Assembly: GCF_027595985.1 (NCBI RefSeq)
Contig: NC_073305.1
Coordinates: forward strand, 173,897,209 to 173,961,208
Direction: 5' to 3'
DNA: 64,000 nucleotides
Source of the DNA: Sorex araneus
Lineage: Eukaryota; Chordata; Mammalia; Eulipotyphla; Soricidae
Program-made: the position numbers and the translations under genes
Notes under the pieces: model-generated
The model's database searches: none
What the model was told of the DNA's origin: nothing
The model's input: only the letters and a program-made list of their open reading frames with translations
Shown here: piece after piece, positions 47,507-57,290 of the stretch
Layout: every line of letters starts with the position of its first letter
Numbering within the stretch: the stretch's first letter is position 1

Positions 47507-48079
47507 CTTGACTCCTCACTTTCTAAAATGCAGATACTAACCCATCATTCTTCCTGTATGGAGCTTTTTTTTTTTTTTTTTTTTAAAGCAGTTGCCGCAT
47601 AGACTCCTTGATTTTAAAAGTTGAAAACATTTTTACGAACTATCTTTCTACTATAGTCATAACCTCAGTTCCACATCTAAGTAGTATTGCATGGAAGTAA
47701 TTTATTTTCTTGTAAGGTTTTCTCTTCTACTTCCTTCTTAATCCCTCTTCTTGAATTCCCTGCTTAAATTTCTCAGACTTTTCAAAATTACAGTTCTATC
47801 TCTACAGTTCCAGCTCTCTTGCTCTCTTCGTCTGTCCTTACGCAAACCCCATTGTCCCTCTTCATTCTCGACCAGTGCCGCTTATATCAAATGCTATTTT
47901 CTCGGACTTGGCCTTCTGAATTTTCTGAATTGGAGTCAGTAGTTTTGATTATAAATGTGCTTCCTCTTTGTTTGTTCTCAAATTTTATAATGACATTTAA
48001 AAAGGTAAGAAGTGAACATATAGACGTGAAAATTATCTCTAACTCTGTCAATGCAGTAACACTTGGTGTTACAGAATTC

Positions 48080-48245
48080 TGGATTTTAATTGCCAGTGTT
48101 CACGCCCCAACTTTCATGGCCTTGAGAAACTTATTTAATCATATCTCTTGACTTTTCTCATTTGTAGAAGCAGGAAATTATAGTACTTTTGTGACGTAAT
48201 ACAATACTTGGTACAGACTAAGTGTTTGATTCTTCATAACTGTTA
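48080..48245 (-). repeat. MIR ancient SINE
   Basis: Reverse-strand MIR order: CAGAATTCTGGATTTTAATTG, CTTGAGAAACTTATTTAATC, TTTTCTCATTTGTAGAAGC, TACTTGGTACAGACTAAGTG. Confidence 0.75.
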
Positions 48246-48496
48246 CCTTGATGATGTAGTACTAAAGCTCCTAAGCTTCCTTTTGCTCTCTCTCCCTAAT
48301 CTCTGTCTTTCCTCCCCGAAAGTTAACACTTAAGCAATTGGATGAATACTTACTTTGAATCTGATGAAACAGTGTTTGAAAAGAAAATATTTTACTTCTT
48401 TAAGTTTTCAAGTTTTTGTTACTGCCTCCTCTCTGTTCTGCATACCTTATCCTGGTTACTCTTCAATTGCTAGTTTCATTGTGTTAGTTACATTTT

Positions 48497-48664
48497 TTTT
48501 TCTTTTTGGGTTACACCCAGCGATGCTCAGGGGTTACTCCTGGCTTTGCACTCAGGAATTACTCGTGGCGGTGCCTGGGGGACCATATGGGATGCCGGGG
48601 ATCGAACCTGGGTCAGCCGCGTGCAAGGCAAACGCCCTATCTGCTGTGCTATCGCTCCAGCCCC
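48497..48664 (-). mobile_element. SOR-type SINE, type A, young
   Basis: Antisense to STXBP5. Perfect 17-bp target-site duplication TGTGTTAGTTACATTTT at 48480-48496 and 48665-48681. Confidence 0.96.
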
Positions 48665-48711
48665 TGTGTTAGTTACATTTTAATATTTTTTTTTAAGTTG
48701 CCTGTGAGTGT

Positions 48712-48741
48712 GTGGTGGTGGTGGTGGTGGTGGTGGTGGTG
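48712..48741. repeat. (TGG)n microsatellite
   Basis: About nine to ten TGG units upstream of an old reverse-strand SINE. Confidence 0.95.
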
Positions 48742-48744
48742 ATA

Positions 48745-48882
48745 GGGAACACATCTGTGGTGCTCAGGGCTTATTCCCGACTCGGTGTTCATGAATCACT
48801 CCTGGTGCTCTGGATATCATAACAGCTATGTGTCTGACAAGTGCTTTACCCCCTATACTATCTCTGTGCCCCCTCCCGCCCC
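48745..48882 (-). mobile_element. Old SOR-type SINE
   Basis: TGTGGTGCTCAGGGCTTATTC, GAATCACTCCTGGTGC, CTATACTATCTCTGTGCCCC. Confidence 0.7.
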
Positions 48883-49216
48883 AGTGTTACCTTTTACTCA
48901 AAACATTTTCCCCGATTGATTAGTGTGCCATGTCTAAATGCAAAGAGCTGCATTTAAAGACTGCCTCCACTCTTCATTCTTGAGTCGTTGTGAAAGTACT
49001 TGTCTGAATGCATGCCGTGGACAACTAAGTAGAAAGTCACCGGCCTGTGTTAGGAATTAGATTTGTCAGTTGGTTTTCTCAGTTGTATGTCCAGAAAACA
49101 TACAACAGATTCATTGATTGTATGTTGAGGTGGATGCAGTTTTTAGTAGGTAAGTAGAAAAGAAGGCTGAAGATATTTGAGATAGAACGATTAAACCCAC
49201 TAGATAGTAACACGTG

Positions 49217-49236
49217 AGCGCGCGCGCACACACACA

Positions 49237-49270
<34 letters not shown>
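49217..49270. repeat. (CA)n microsatellite
   Basis: GCGCGCGCACACACA start, then about 24 CA units with one CATA interruption. It abuts a sense SINE. Confidence 0.96.
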
Positions 49271-49272
<2 letters not shown>

Positions 49273-49274
<2 letters not shown>

Positions 49275-49440
49275 GGGGCTGGAGAGAGAGTACAGGCTAA
49301 GATGCTTGCCTTGTATGTAGCAGACTCTCGTTTGCAATCCCCAGCAGCATATATGGTCGCAAACATGGCCTGAGAGCACAGAGCCAGGATTAAGCCCTGA
49401 GTATAGCTGGAAGGAGCCCAAATATACCCAACTCCCCCAT
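49273..49440 (+). mobile_element. SOR-type SINE, older, flanked by two CA tracts
   Basis: Sense copy: GGGGCTGGAGAGAGAGTACAG head and CAGCATATATGGTCGC. A second (CA)n at 49443-49467 follows its tail. Confidence 0.8.
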
Positions 49441-49442
49441 AC

Positions 49443-49467
49443 GCACACACACACACACACACACACA
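49443..49467. repeat. (CA)n microsatellite
   Basis: About 12 CA units at the tail of the SINE at 49273. Confidence 0.95.
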
Positions 49468-50084
49468 AATGATAAGTAGATAGTAAGCAGCATTGATTCT
49501 TCAACATTTAAGTTAAAAAGGAAAAGTAAAATTTACTTTTAAGATATAAGTAAGTAATAAGTAATTAAGATATAAATAAGATATAGTGACACCAAGAGCT
49601 ATTAGGGTCTTAATACATGGCTATGTGGTAAATTTATTCATTCATGTCTGGAAGACTAGACATCAGAATAGTAAATACACATTTCTACATTTTACCTCTG
49701 TCTCTGCAGAATTGTTTATACTCTATCCTTACAGATTTTCTTCATTTATATTTTAGGTTTGTTTCTTCATTTAGTTGTGAGCACAGCCATAATAAGTGAG
49801 AATAATTTACTAAGCAGATCTCTTTCATAGGTTTTGATTACTTTATAATAAAACCATTAACTCTTGGTAATGGCAGTATTAAGAAGAACTATTGCTTTAA
49901 GAACCAGTAGTCATCATAGGAATGAGAGAATGGGAACATATATGTCTATGAAGTATTGTGATCTCATTATTAAAATTGATTTTTATATTACGGTATGCCT
50001 ATGGTAAGGTAACTTTATTTCTTATTAATGTAATGAGTTACATTATGTTAAATAGTGATTATGGTCTTCATGTTATTGTGTGCT

Positions 50085-50235
50085 CTTTATTAATTTTAAT
50101 TCTCACCACAGTTATACAAACTCTCTGGACAGATTTCTCTATTACAAAGAGATGGCACTTGAGAGGTATAATAATTCTTCTCCAGGTTATAAGAAGTAAT
50201 AGCAGAGTTGATGTATGAGCTGACTTGAAAGTAAA
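50085..50235 (+). repeat. MIR-like ancient SINE
   Basis: Pattern AATTCTCACCACAGTTATAC, TTACAAAGAGATGGCACTTG, GTAATAGCAGAGTTGATG in MIR order. Confidence 0.5.
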
Positions 50236-50661
50236 GGTTTTCATTTTCGTGGAGTGTCAGATGTTCCTCTGGTACCAAACCAGCTATACATAAAAGATGC
50301 CTCATTAGGATGCTTTTGAGGCATGTTGAGCTTAGTAAATTTGCAGTACAGCTGCAATTCTGGAATAGTTCCTGGGTTGAGAACTACTTAACTCTGGAAT
50401 TTGTTTTTGCCACGTTGCAAACAGTTATGTAAGCAGCACTGATTCCTTAACATATAAGTTAAAAAGTAAAATTTAATTTTTAAGCTTTCAGTAATTACAA
50501 AGTATTGGGAATTTTCTCTTTAATACGCTGTCCTTATTTTAGTGATAGGATCTTTCGGGAATGAATGCATTCACACACCACTACATTGTCCAAAGGGGAA
50601 GGGAAAGAAATCAGTCATAACCTTGAGGAAATCACTTCTCTGGGCTTTAAAATTATCTTTT

Positions 50662-50838
50662 TTTTTTTTTTTTGGTTTTTGGGTCACACCTGGCAATGCA
50701 CAGGGGTTACTCCTGGCTCTTCACTCAAGAATTACCCCTGGCAGTGCTCAGGGAACCATATGGGATGCTGGGATTAGAACCCGGGTCGGCCTCGTGCAAG
50801 GCAAATGCCCTACCCGCTGTGCTATCGCTCCAGCCCCC
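50662..50838 (-). mobile_element. SOR-type SINE, type A, young
   Basis: Antisense to STXBP5. Perfect 14-bp target-site duplication TAAAATTATCTTTT at 50648-50661 and 50839-50852. Confidence 0.96.
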
Positions 50839-51014
50839 TAAAATTATCTTTTAAACATAGATAATAATGACCTTTTAGATGACTATAGGAATTAAAATGT
50901 ATTTAAGACTTTGCTTGAAATTTAATATAGTGGTTGAATGATAGAAAATCTCTTAGCATCTTCACTAGAAATGAAGAGATTGTTATTATAAAAAGTTGCT
51001 ATAAAAAGTTCAGT

Positions 51015-51160
51015 TTGGGGGCCTGTAGACATAGGGCAGTGGGTGAGACACTTGTCATGCATGCTGTTGACCTCAGTCCGATATCTGTCACCATATGATC
51101 CACGAGCCCCTCCAGGAGTGATCCCCAGTGCTTCCTGGTGTGGCCCCAAAAACTCAAACC
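51015..51160 (+). mobile_element. Old SOR-type SINE, source of a nearby inverted duplication
   Basis: Diverged sense copy with GGGGGCCTGTAGACATAGGG, GAGTGATCCCCAGTGC and GGTGTGGCCCCAAAAAC. A 23-bp part of it (51081-51103) recurs inverted at 51223-51245. Confidence 0.75.
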
Positions 51161-51188
51161 AAAATCCAGAAATACAATTTCCTCTGAA

Positions 51189-51275
51189 ATAGTGCACTAT
51201 TAATAGTGCACTATCCATAATAGTGGATCATATGGTGACAGATATTATAGTGCACAGATATTATAGTACACTTTC
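51189..51275. repeat. Palindrome and templated inverted-repeat cluster
   Basis: 51189-51214 is a perfect 26-bp palindrome (two ATAGTGCACTAT arms sharing a TTAA centre). 51223-51245 is the exact reverse complement of 51081-51103 in the preceding SINE. AGATATTATAGTGCAC and AGATATTATAGTACAC follow as imperfect direct repeats. Confidence 0.95.
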
Positions 51276-51839
51276 TTCACCTGCATATAACCAAGCGCTA
51301 AGTATATAGAAATTTTTCTTTCTCTGGGAATAAAACCTTGATGCCCAGAGCATACCACAGTTTTCAAACCAGTAGGAAATTTCTGAGGAGACCCAAATTA
51401 GTAAAACTATTTGCCTGTTACATTCCAAGAATGAATTTAGTGTATTTCCAAACTCGTTTGTTCCTGTCATTTTTAATATCAGATAATTCATTTAAATAAT
51501 AATGTGAACTGATAAGATACAAACACCAAGGTTTTAAAAATACAAAAATCTAAGGTATTTTGGAAAGACATCATGAAAGTCAGTAGCTTGAAATGTTTTG
51601 CGTTTGAGGTAGTCGGAATTCTGCGGGTAGCAGTAGGTGATTAGAAAAGAAATGACTCTGTGAACGCTTCACTTCGGTTGCATTGCTTGTTTTACAGTTT
51701 TTAAAGTAGCTGAACTGGAAATCTTAAACTTGTGTAGTTATGTATAAATCCTAAATTTGTGTAGTTAGTTATGGTTATGTCTTATTCAAGAAAAAGTCTG
51801 TTTTAGTTAATAGACCCATTCTTAAACATTTGGCTAATA

Positions 51840-51970
51840 TAACTTCAACCATGTATTATGAACACATGATTATATTATTTTTAATATAATTTATAATAAT
51901 ATAATATAATATATAATATGATAATATAATTATTACCCTGTACTCTAATAGTTGTTAAAATTATTATAGT
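51840..51970. repeat. AT-rich low-complexity stretch
   Basis: (ATAAT)n-type runs with short inverted repeats. Confidence 0.85.
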
Positions 51971-52017
51971 TATATAGAATTGTTATTCTTCACTTATTGT
52001 TCACATTTTATTTACTT

Positions 52018-52191
52018 TGTTTTGGGGGCATACCCAGTGGTGCTCAGAGCTTTCCCCTAGGCTCTGCACTCTGGGCTCACTCCTGGTGGTGCTTGGAGGG
52101 CCATATGGGATGCTGAAGATCGAACCTGGGATGGCTGCGTGCAAGGCAAGTGCCCTGCCCGATGCCCACTGCAATAGCTCTCCGGCCCCGT
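52018..52191 (-). mobile_element. Old SOR-type SINE
   Basis: GGGGGCATACCCAGTGGTGC, GGCCATATGGGATGCTG, AATAGCTCTCCGGCCCC. Confidence 0.8.
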
Positions 52192-52654
52192 ATAGCTCAC
52201 ATGAAAAAAAAAAATTAGTCATCTGTACTATTCTGCTCAAACATATATATATGTTTTTACTCCATTCCCATGAAAGTGGGAATGATAGACTATGCTAATA
52301 GCTCCCAGAAAGAATAGTACAGCTGGAACAATTACATTAGACTCATTCTACTGACTTAAAAAATTACAAGATGATAGAAGTTATGCTGTTATCTGACAAA
52401 TGAAATGGATGAACAGAGAAGTAGATATTTAATTTATCTGGCTGGCCAGAGTGTGATTTAGTACTTTTATTTGCCAATATTAGCAGTTTGAAATCTAGCT
52501 GACTGTACTTGTATCAGGGCAATTTGTGTAGCAAAAGTACTATTGCTACCAGCGTAAACAATAATACTAGTGATATAAGTTAATAGTAATTGGTACTTAA
52601 ATTCCAGGTGTTTAAAGAGTAGAGTGAAATAGGCTAAACAGTTGTGTTGAATTA

Positions 52655-52746
52655 GCCCGGTGGGCTCAGGCAACCGTCTCAGGTGCCAGGAGTCGAACTT
52701 AAGTTGCCCATGTGCAAGGCAAATGCCCTGCCATCGCTCCGGCCCC
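52655..52746 (-). mobile_element. SOR-type SINE, head half only
   Basis: GTGCCAGGAGTCGAACTTAAG through CATCGCTCCGGCCCC. The tail half is absent. Confidence 0.7.
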
Positions 52747-53389
52747 AGCCATGGGAGATTCTTCTCGGTGATTTATTGTTTCTTCTTCACATTTGCCTTC
52801 CTGTTCTTCAGAGGCTCCTATTTTTCTTACGTTATTTATTCCTCGTGAACTCATCCCATAATCCTCTTGCCTGCTGTTCATTTATTTTCCACCTTCTATC
52901 ATTTTCTTAGCAGTGTTGTCTTCATTTTTTAAGTCCCATCAAATTTTGATTTAACTTTTAATTATGTATATGTGCCTGCATATATACATAACACACACAT
53001 AGACTTGTTTATCTGTTTATATATGTGTGTAAATATATTTTTTTTACATACATAAAAATGGGAGCCAGAGTAAAGTATATCAAATAATTGTATCTTCGTT
53101 TGGATTACTGCTTTTTCAAAAATAATTCATTCCCCACTACCCTAAGCCCCTTCCTAGAAGTAGCAGTTGTATTCTTTTAGACCTGTAATCTTATGAGATT
53201 TCTGATGATCTGCTAAACCTGCCTAATTATATTGATATCGGATAAACACAATTATGAATCAATCTTGAACCCAGAAAATAGCCTGCGTCAACTCACGGTC
53301 ATCAGAACATGTCTTAGCCTTTTCTACAACTTGCTAGTTTCCATAAAAGTCCGCATGTACTGCAGGCTCCTTAATGGAATCCATGACAG

Positions 53390-53471
53390 TTTTGGTCGCC
53401 CAGGCGTGGAATGCTACTGCCAGCATGAGAGCGGGTCTGCTGTCATCCAGCTTCAGTTCCTGATTAATGAG
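53390..53471 (+). CDS. STXBP5: STXBP5 coding exon 3
   Basis: 82 nt. The first base completes the Leu codon begun in exon 2, then FGRPGVECYCQHESGSAVIQ and LQFLINE follow; this continues WD40 blade 1-2 of the N-terminal propeller. The acceptor is CCATGACAG preceded by a U12-like branch site; the donor is a strong U2 site (GAG|GTGAGT). The exon ends in phase 0. All residues are compatible with a functional tomosyn-1; no stops or indels are present. Confidence 0.96.
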
Positions 53472-53674
53472 GTGAGTGGGGGCTTCCGTCTCCCGGGTTC
53501 TCGGTGAGGTGCGCCCACAGCTCCGCCTTCAGGTCCCGTGCACATGCATTCATATGGAAACTTTTGAGTTTACAGAGCAGAAATGATAGCTGTTCACTTT
53601 AAAGCATAGTCACAATGGGTAAGGTATTTCTCAAAACAGTATTGCAATTATGTTTATATAAAAAAATATTTTTT

Positions 53675-53862
53675 TGTATGGGGGGGTGAGCTGGTGGGCT
53701 CCACCCAGCTGTGCTCGGGGCTTTACTCCTGGCTTTGTTGTCAGGGATCACTCCTGGAGTGATGCTTGGGGCACCATAGGCTGTGTAGAGGGTGCAACCC
53801 ACCCAGGTTGCATGCTTGGGACGCAGACTTCCCAGCAGCTCTACTATCTCAAGGCTCCTAAG
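53675..53862 (-). mobile_element. Old SOR-type SINE
   Basis: Diverged reverse-strand copy: CCACCCAGCTGTGCTCGGGG, GGATCACTCCTGGAGTGATG, TACTATCTCAAGGCTCC. Confidence 0.7.
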
Positions 53863-53914
53863 TAAATTTTTTTTGATACAAGTTGCTGCATCTAAATTTT
53901 ATTCCAGCAAGTAA

Positions 53915-54095
53915 TGGGGCCAGAGAGATGATTGAAAGGGCTGAGCACATGCTTTGCAGGCCCAGGTTTGAGCTCCGGCACTGTGGCACTGTGTGGGGTC
54001 CCTGAATGCCACTCACTTGATCACTGAGCACATATGTGAGTCGCCCCCGTGCACTGCCGCAGTGGCCCACACCCCCCATGGTAGAAATACTCACA
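53915..54095 (+). mobile_element. Old SOR-type SINE
   Basis: Sense copy: GGGGCCAGAGAGATGATTG, GGCCCAGGTTTGAGCTCC. It lacks the young CCATATGGTCCCC phrase. Confidence 0.65.
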
Positions 54096-54511
54096 GTCAT
54101 ATAGGAAAAGTTACTAAAAGAATTTTGAAGACGCAGCTTGTTACATACACTAAACTGCACTCCAGTTTTGGGGAAGAGTCCATTAGAAATTGGTTCCTGT
54201 CAAAGTTCTCATCTAATTAGCGTTGTTAATTAGGTCTTTCTTTTTGATCCAATATAAAGTGTGAGGGGCTGCTAAATAAAGTATCGTTACATCAGCAAAG
54301 AGAAGAGTGTAGTTGCAGGGTTTAAAAAATATCTACGCAGATCTGGGAATAGTTTACTGTAAGTGACAGGGAAAAGAGCAGTCATTGAAGAAAGTAGTAT
54401 TTTTCTAGACGCTGGATTCCTTACATATAAGGGTGTCATGTAGATTTTTTTATTTGTTTCCCAAGTTTTTGAAGTTCATGAATTCTTAAAGTATGTCTAG
54501 TTTTTGTTTTG

Positions 54512-54757
54512 GAGTGATAGCACAGCGGTTAGGGCATTTGCCTTGCACTCGACTGACCGGGTTTCGACTCCTCCATCCCTCTCAGAGAGCCCGGCAAGCT
54601 ACCAAGAGTATCCTGCCCACACGGCAGAGCCTGGCAAGCTACCCATGGCATATTGGATATGCCCAAAACAGTAACAACAAGTCTCACAATGGAGAAGTTA
54701 TTGGTGCCCACTTGAGCAAATCGATGAACAATGGGGTAACAGTGTTACAGAGCTACA
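54512..54757 (+). mobile_element. SOR-type SINE with RTE-like tail (type B)
   Basis: Sense copy with a perfect 13-bp target-site duplication AGTTTTTGTTTTG at 54499-54511 and 54758-54770. Order: tRNA-like head, CAGAGAGCCCGGCAAGCTAC, AAACAGTAACAACAAG, then the RTE-like tail TTGAGCAAATCGATGAACAA. Confidence 0.95.
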
Positions 54758-54928
54758 AGTTTTTGTTTTGACAGCAGGATTGAAGACGGGCATCATGGAT
54801 ATAAAGAAACTGTTGAGAATAAAGAATAAAGCACTTAATTGGTATTTAAGAGTTGATAATGTAAAGACTCAGTGAAATTGATACAAATAATCTTTTTTTT
54901 ACCCCCAGGGTCAGAGGAAGTACTTTTT

Positions 54929-55129
54929 ATTTTATTTTATTTTTATTTTTTTTGTTTGTTTTTTGCTTTTTGGGTCACACCCAGCGATGCACAGGGGTTA
55001 CTCCTGGCTCTGCACTCAGGAATTAGCCCTGGCGGTGTTCAGGGGACCATATGGGATGCTGGGAATAGAACCCGGGTCGGCCACGTGCAAGGCAAACGCC
55101 CTACCTGCTGTGCTATTGCTCCAGCCCCA
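54929..55129 (-). mobile_element. SOR-type SINE, type A, young
   Basis: Antisense to STXBP5. 13-bp target-site duplication with one mismatch: AGGAAGTACTTTT (54916-54928) and AGGAAATACTTTT (55130-55142). Long (TTTTA)n tail. Confidence 0.95.
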
Positions 55130-55159
55130 AGGAAATACTTTTAAAATATCAGAATTAAA

Positions 55160-55300
55160 GGCCAGGAGACAGTATAACAGTTGGAGTGCTTGACCAGGAT
55201 TCGATCCCATGCAGCTCATGGCCTCCTGAGCATTACACAGTGTAGCCCCAGAGATCCCTAATTCACACCAGGTGTACTCTGGAGGCCTCTAGGCAGTGCT
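55160..55300 (+). mobile_element. Old SOR-type SINE, partial
   Basis: AAGGCCAGGAGACAGTATAAC head and AGGATTCGATCCC B-box region; the rest is degraded. Confidence 0.55.
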
Positions 55301-55535
55301 GCGGTGACCTGCAACTCCACTCTAATGAAGAAGTTAGAACTTCATACAGAAACACGTATGACCCAGTACACTACATCTCCTGTGTAGAATTTGAGTCAGA
55401 CAGGTGTTTCTGAAAATTAAACATACTGACAAAATTTTGAAATTCAGGAAGATTTTTTTTTTTAGGAAGGATCTTAGCGGTTTAGATGTTTTTAAACTTT
55501 AATTCTTGTAAAATCAATTATGTCTTGTTTTTTAG

Positions 55536-55636
55536 GGAGCTCTTGTGAGTGCCTTGGCTGATGATACCTTACATTTATGGAATTTACGTCAAAAGAGACC
55601 TGCCATACTACATTCACTTAAATTTTGCAGAGAAAG
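55536..55636 (+). CDS. STXBP5: STXBP5 coding exon 4
   Basis: 101 nt: 33 codons beginning GALVSALADDTLHLWNLRQK and continuing RPAILHSLKFCRE, plus the first two bases of an Arg codon. DDTLHLWNLRQK is a canonical WD40 strand-turn with the structural Asp and the Trp. Acceptor TTTTTTAG|G and donor AAAG|GTAAGA are strong U2 sites. The exon ends in phase 2. The next exon, which should supply the rest of this blade, lies beyond the window. The SALADD wording matches STXBP5 rather than STXBP5L. Confidence 0.96.
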
Positions 55637-56725
55637 GTAAGAATTCTCTGTTGGAGGAGATTTTTATTCTGTTCAAACCATTTTTAACCTGTATTTTATT
55701 TATTTGATAGACTTTATGCCCAATCTCAAAACTAATTAAAAAACTTGGTTTAATGCAGCCACCTAAGTTTCTTTTGTGTCTTTCTAGAAATATTTTAAGT
55801 CTTTATGCATAAGCAAAACTTGTGGTATAGTTCCTTCATTGCATAAAAGAGAAGCTATTATATATTTTTTCTATAACTTATTTTTAATAACATTTGAAAG
55901 ATTATTTTATATTGACATATTTAAATTTTTCTTAATCATTTTCATATCTGCATTTTATTTTGTTGTGAAAATGTGATCATTGAATCTTTATTAATGGACA
56001 TTTATATCTTTTTAAATCTGCTGTCCATTTTGTTCTATTTTGATACGATGTTGCCTGTTATTTTTTCACTTAAATATGTGTATATTTAAGGAGTAAAATA
56101 GAAATTTTAGGAGTAAAATAGAAATCTTATGATTTGTGATCTAAAGGATCTATTCACACAAACTCATTAAACAATTACACATTTTCTTATTGATAATTTC
56201 CTTTTTTCAAATTTTTGATTCATATGAAACATTTTGGCTTGAAGTGAGTCTAGTCCATTTTTGTCTTCTTGCTGGATCACGGTCCTCAGTTAATTTGTCA
56301 GTTGGGTGTCTGAGGGAGTCCTTCATCTGCCCCCAGTGTGGTAGAGAAAGTGAAGAGAGGGGCATGGCAATAGCTGTACACATTGTCTGTTGTTCATCTC
56401 ACATCTGCTGGAAATGGAAGTGTATGTCAAACAGAACAGTTCCTCATTTGTTCTGTTTTATCTGCAGAGGGCACTTGGCAGTGTCAGGAGGTGCTTTTTG
56501 TTGCCACATGTGGGACGTCCTGAGCATTGTATCTAGTGATACAGGCCAGTTACGCTACCGAAAATGTTGCAAAGCACAACTCCCCCTTAATAAATACGAT
56601 CTGATTCAAAATAATACCATTGAAATATCTCTGGGCGCTGTGATGCTGTGCAAGTTTTCTTAGACACATCACCCCCTGAAGGGGTTCTACCAGCGTGTAG
56701 AATTCTAGCATAAAAATACTTTGTG

Positions 56726-57277
56726 GCTGGACATGGAGAGTATCATGTTAAGTGAAATGAGTCAGAAAGAGAGAGACAGACCTAGAATGACTCCGCTCAT
56801 TTGTGGAATATAAAGTCACATAATATGAGACTGAGACCCAAGGACAGTAGACACAAGGGCCAGGAGTATTGCTCCATAGTTGGAAGCCTGCCTTATGAGC
56901 CAGGGGAGATGGCAGCTGGATATAGAAGGGATCACTAAGTCAGTGATGGTTGGAGAAATTGGTCAGGATGGGAGATGTGTGTGGAAAGTAGATAAAGGAT
57001 CAAACGTGATAGCTTCTCACTATCTGTATTGCAAACTGTGATGCCCCAAAGTATATAGCTAGAGAGAGTATGGGGGAAATTGTCTCCCCTGCAGGCAGGG
57101 GAAGGCTGGAAAGGGGGGGTATACTGGAAGCATTTGTGGTGGAAAATGTGCACTGGTGGAGGGATGGGTGTTTGATCTTTGTATGACTGAAACTCAAACA
57201 TGAAGGCTTTGTAACTGTATCTCATGGTGATTAAATTTTCAAAAAATCAGAGTTAAAAAAATTTAAAACATAAAAAT
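56726..57277 (+). mobile_element. L1 3' end, 5'-truncated insertion
   Basis: Equivalent to about 5846-6390 of the first L1: GGACATGGAGAGTATCATG, GAGTCAGAAAGAGAGAGAC, GCACTGGTGGAGGGATGGG, then an A-rich tail. Imperfect duplications around 56713-56725 and 57278-57290 (shared TACTTTG) mark the insertion. Confidence 0.93.
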
Positions 57278-57290
57278 AAAGATACTTTGG

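Larger units (their letters stand above)
30938..53389 (+). other. STXBP5: STXBP5 intron 2, predicted U12-type (minor spliceosome)
   Basis: The 22,452-bp intron begins GTATCCTTT (30938-30946), the U12 GT-AG donor consensus. It ends with TCCTTAAT (53368-53375), close to the U12 branch consensus TCCTTAACT, 15 nt before the terminal CAG. There is no polypyrimidine tract between the branch site and the acceptor, as expected for a U12 intron. It holds most of the SINE insertions listed here and no other gene that I can support. Confidence 0.85.
53472..55535 (+). other. STXBP5: STXBP5 intron 3
   Basis: 2,064 bp, U2-type (GTGAGT donor, TGTCTTGTTTTTTAG acceptor). Packed with SINE copies of several ages, listed separately. 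Confidence 0.95.

Noticed and set aside
48712..49470. Regularly spaced repeats as a possible array
   Set aside because: They are simple TGG and CA microsatellites beside SINEs. No unit/spacer pattern exists, and CRISPR is not expected in this genome.
29366..55636. Assignment to the paralogue STXBP5L
   Set aside because: The Gln-rich N-terminus, the GALRLFGRPGVECYC wording and SALADDTLHLW fit STXBP5. STXBP5L has a Gly/Ser-rich leader and different residues at these points.
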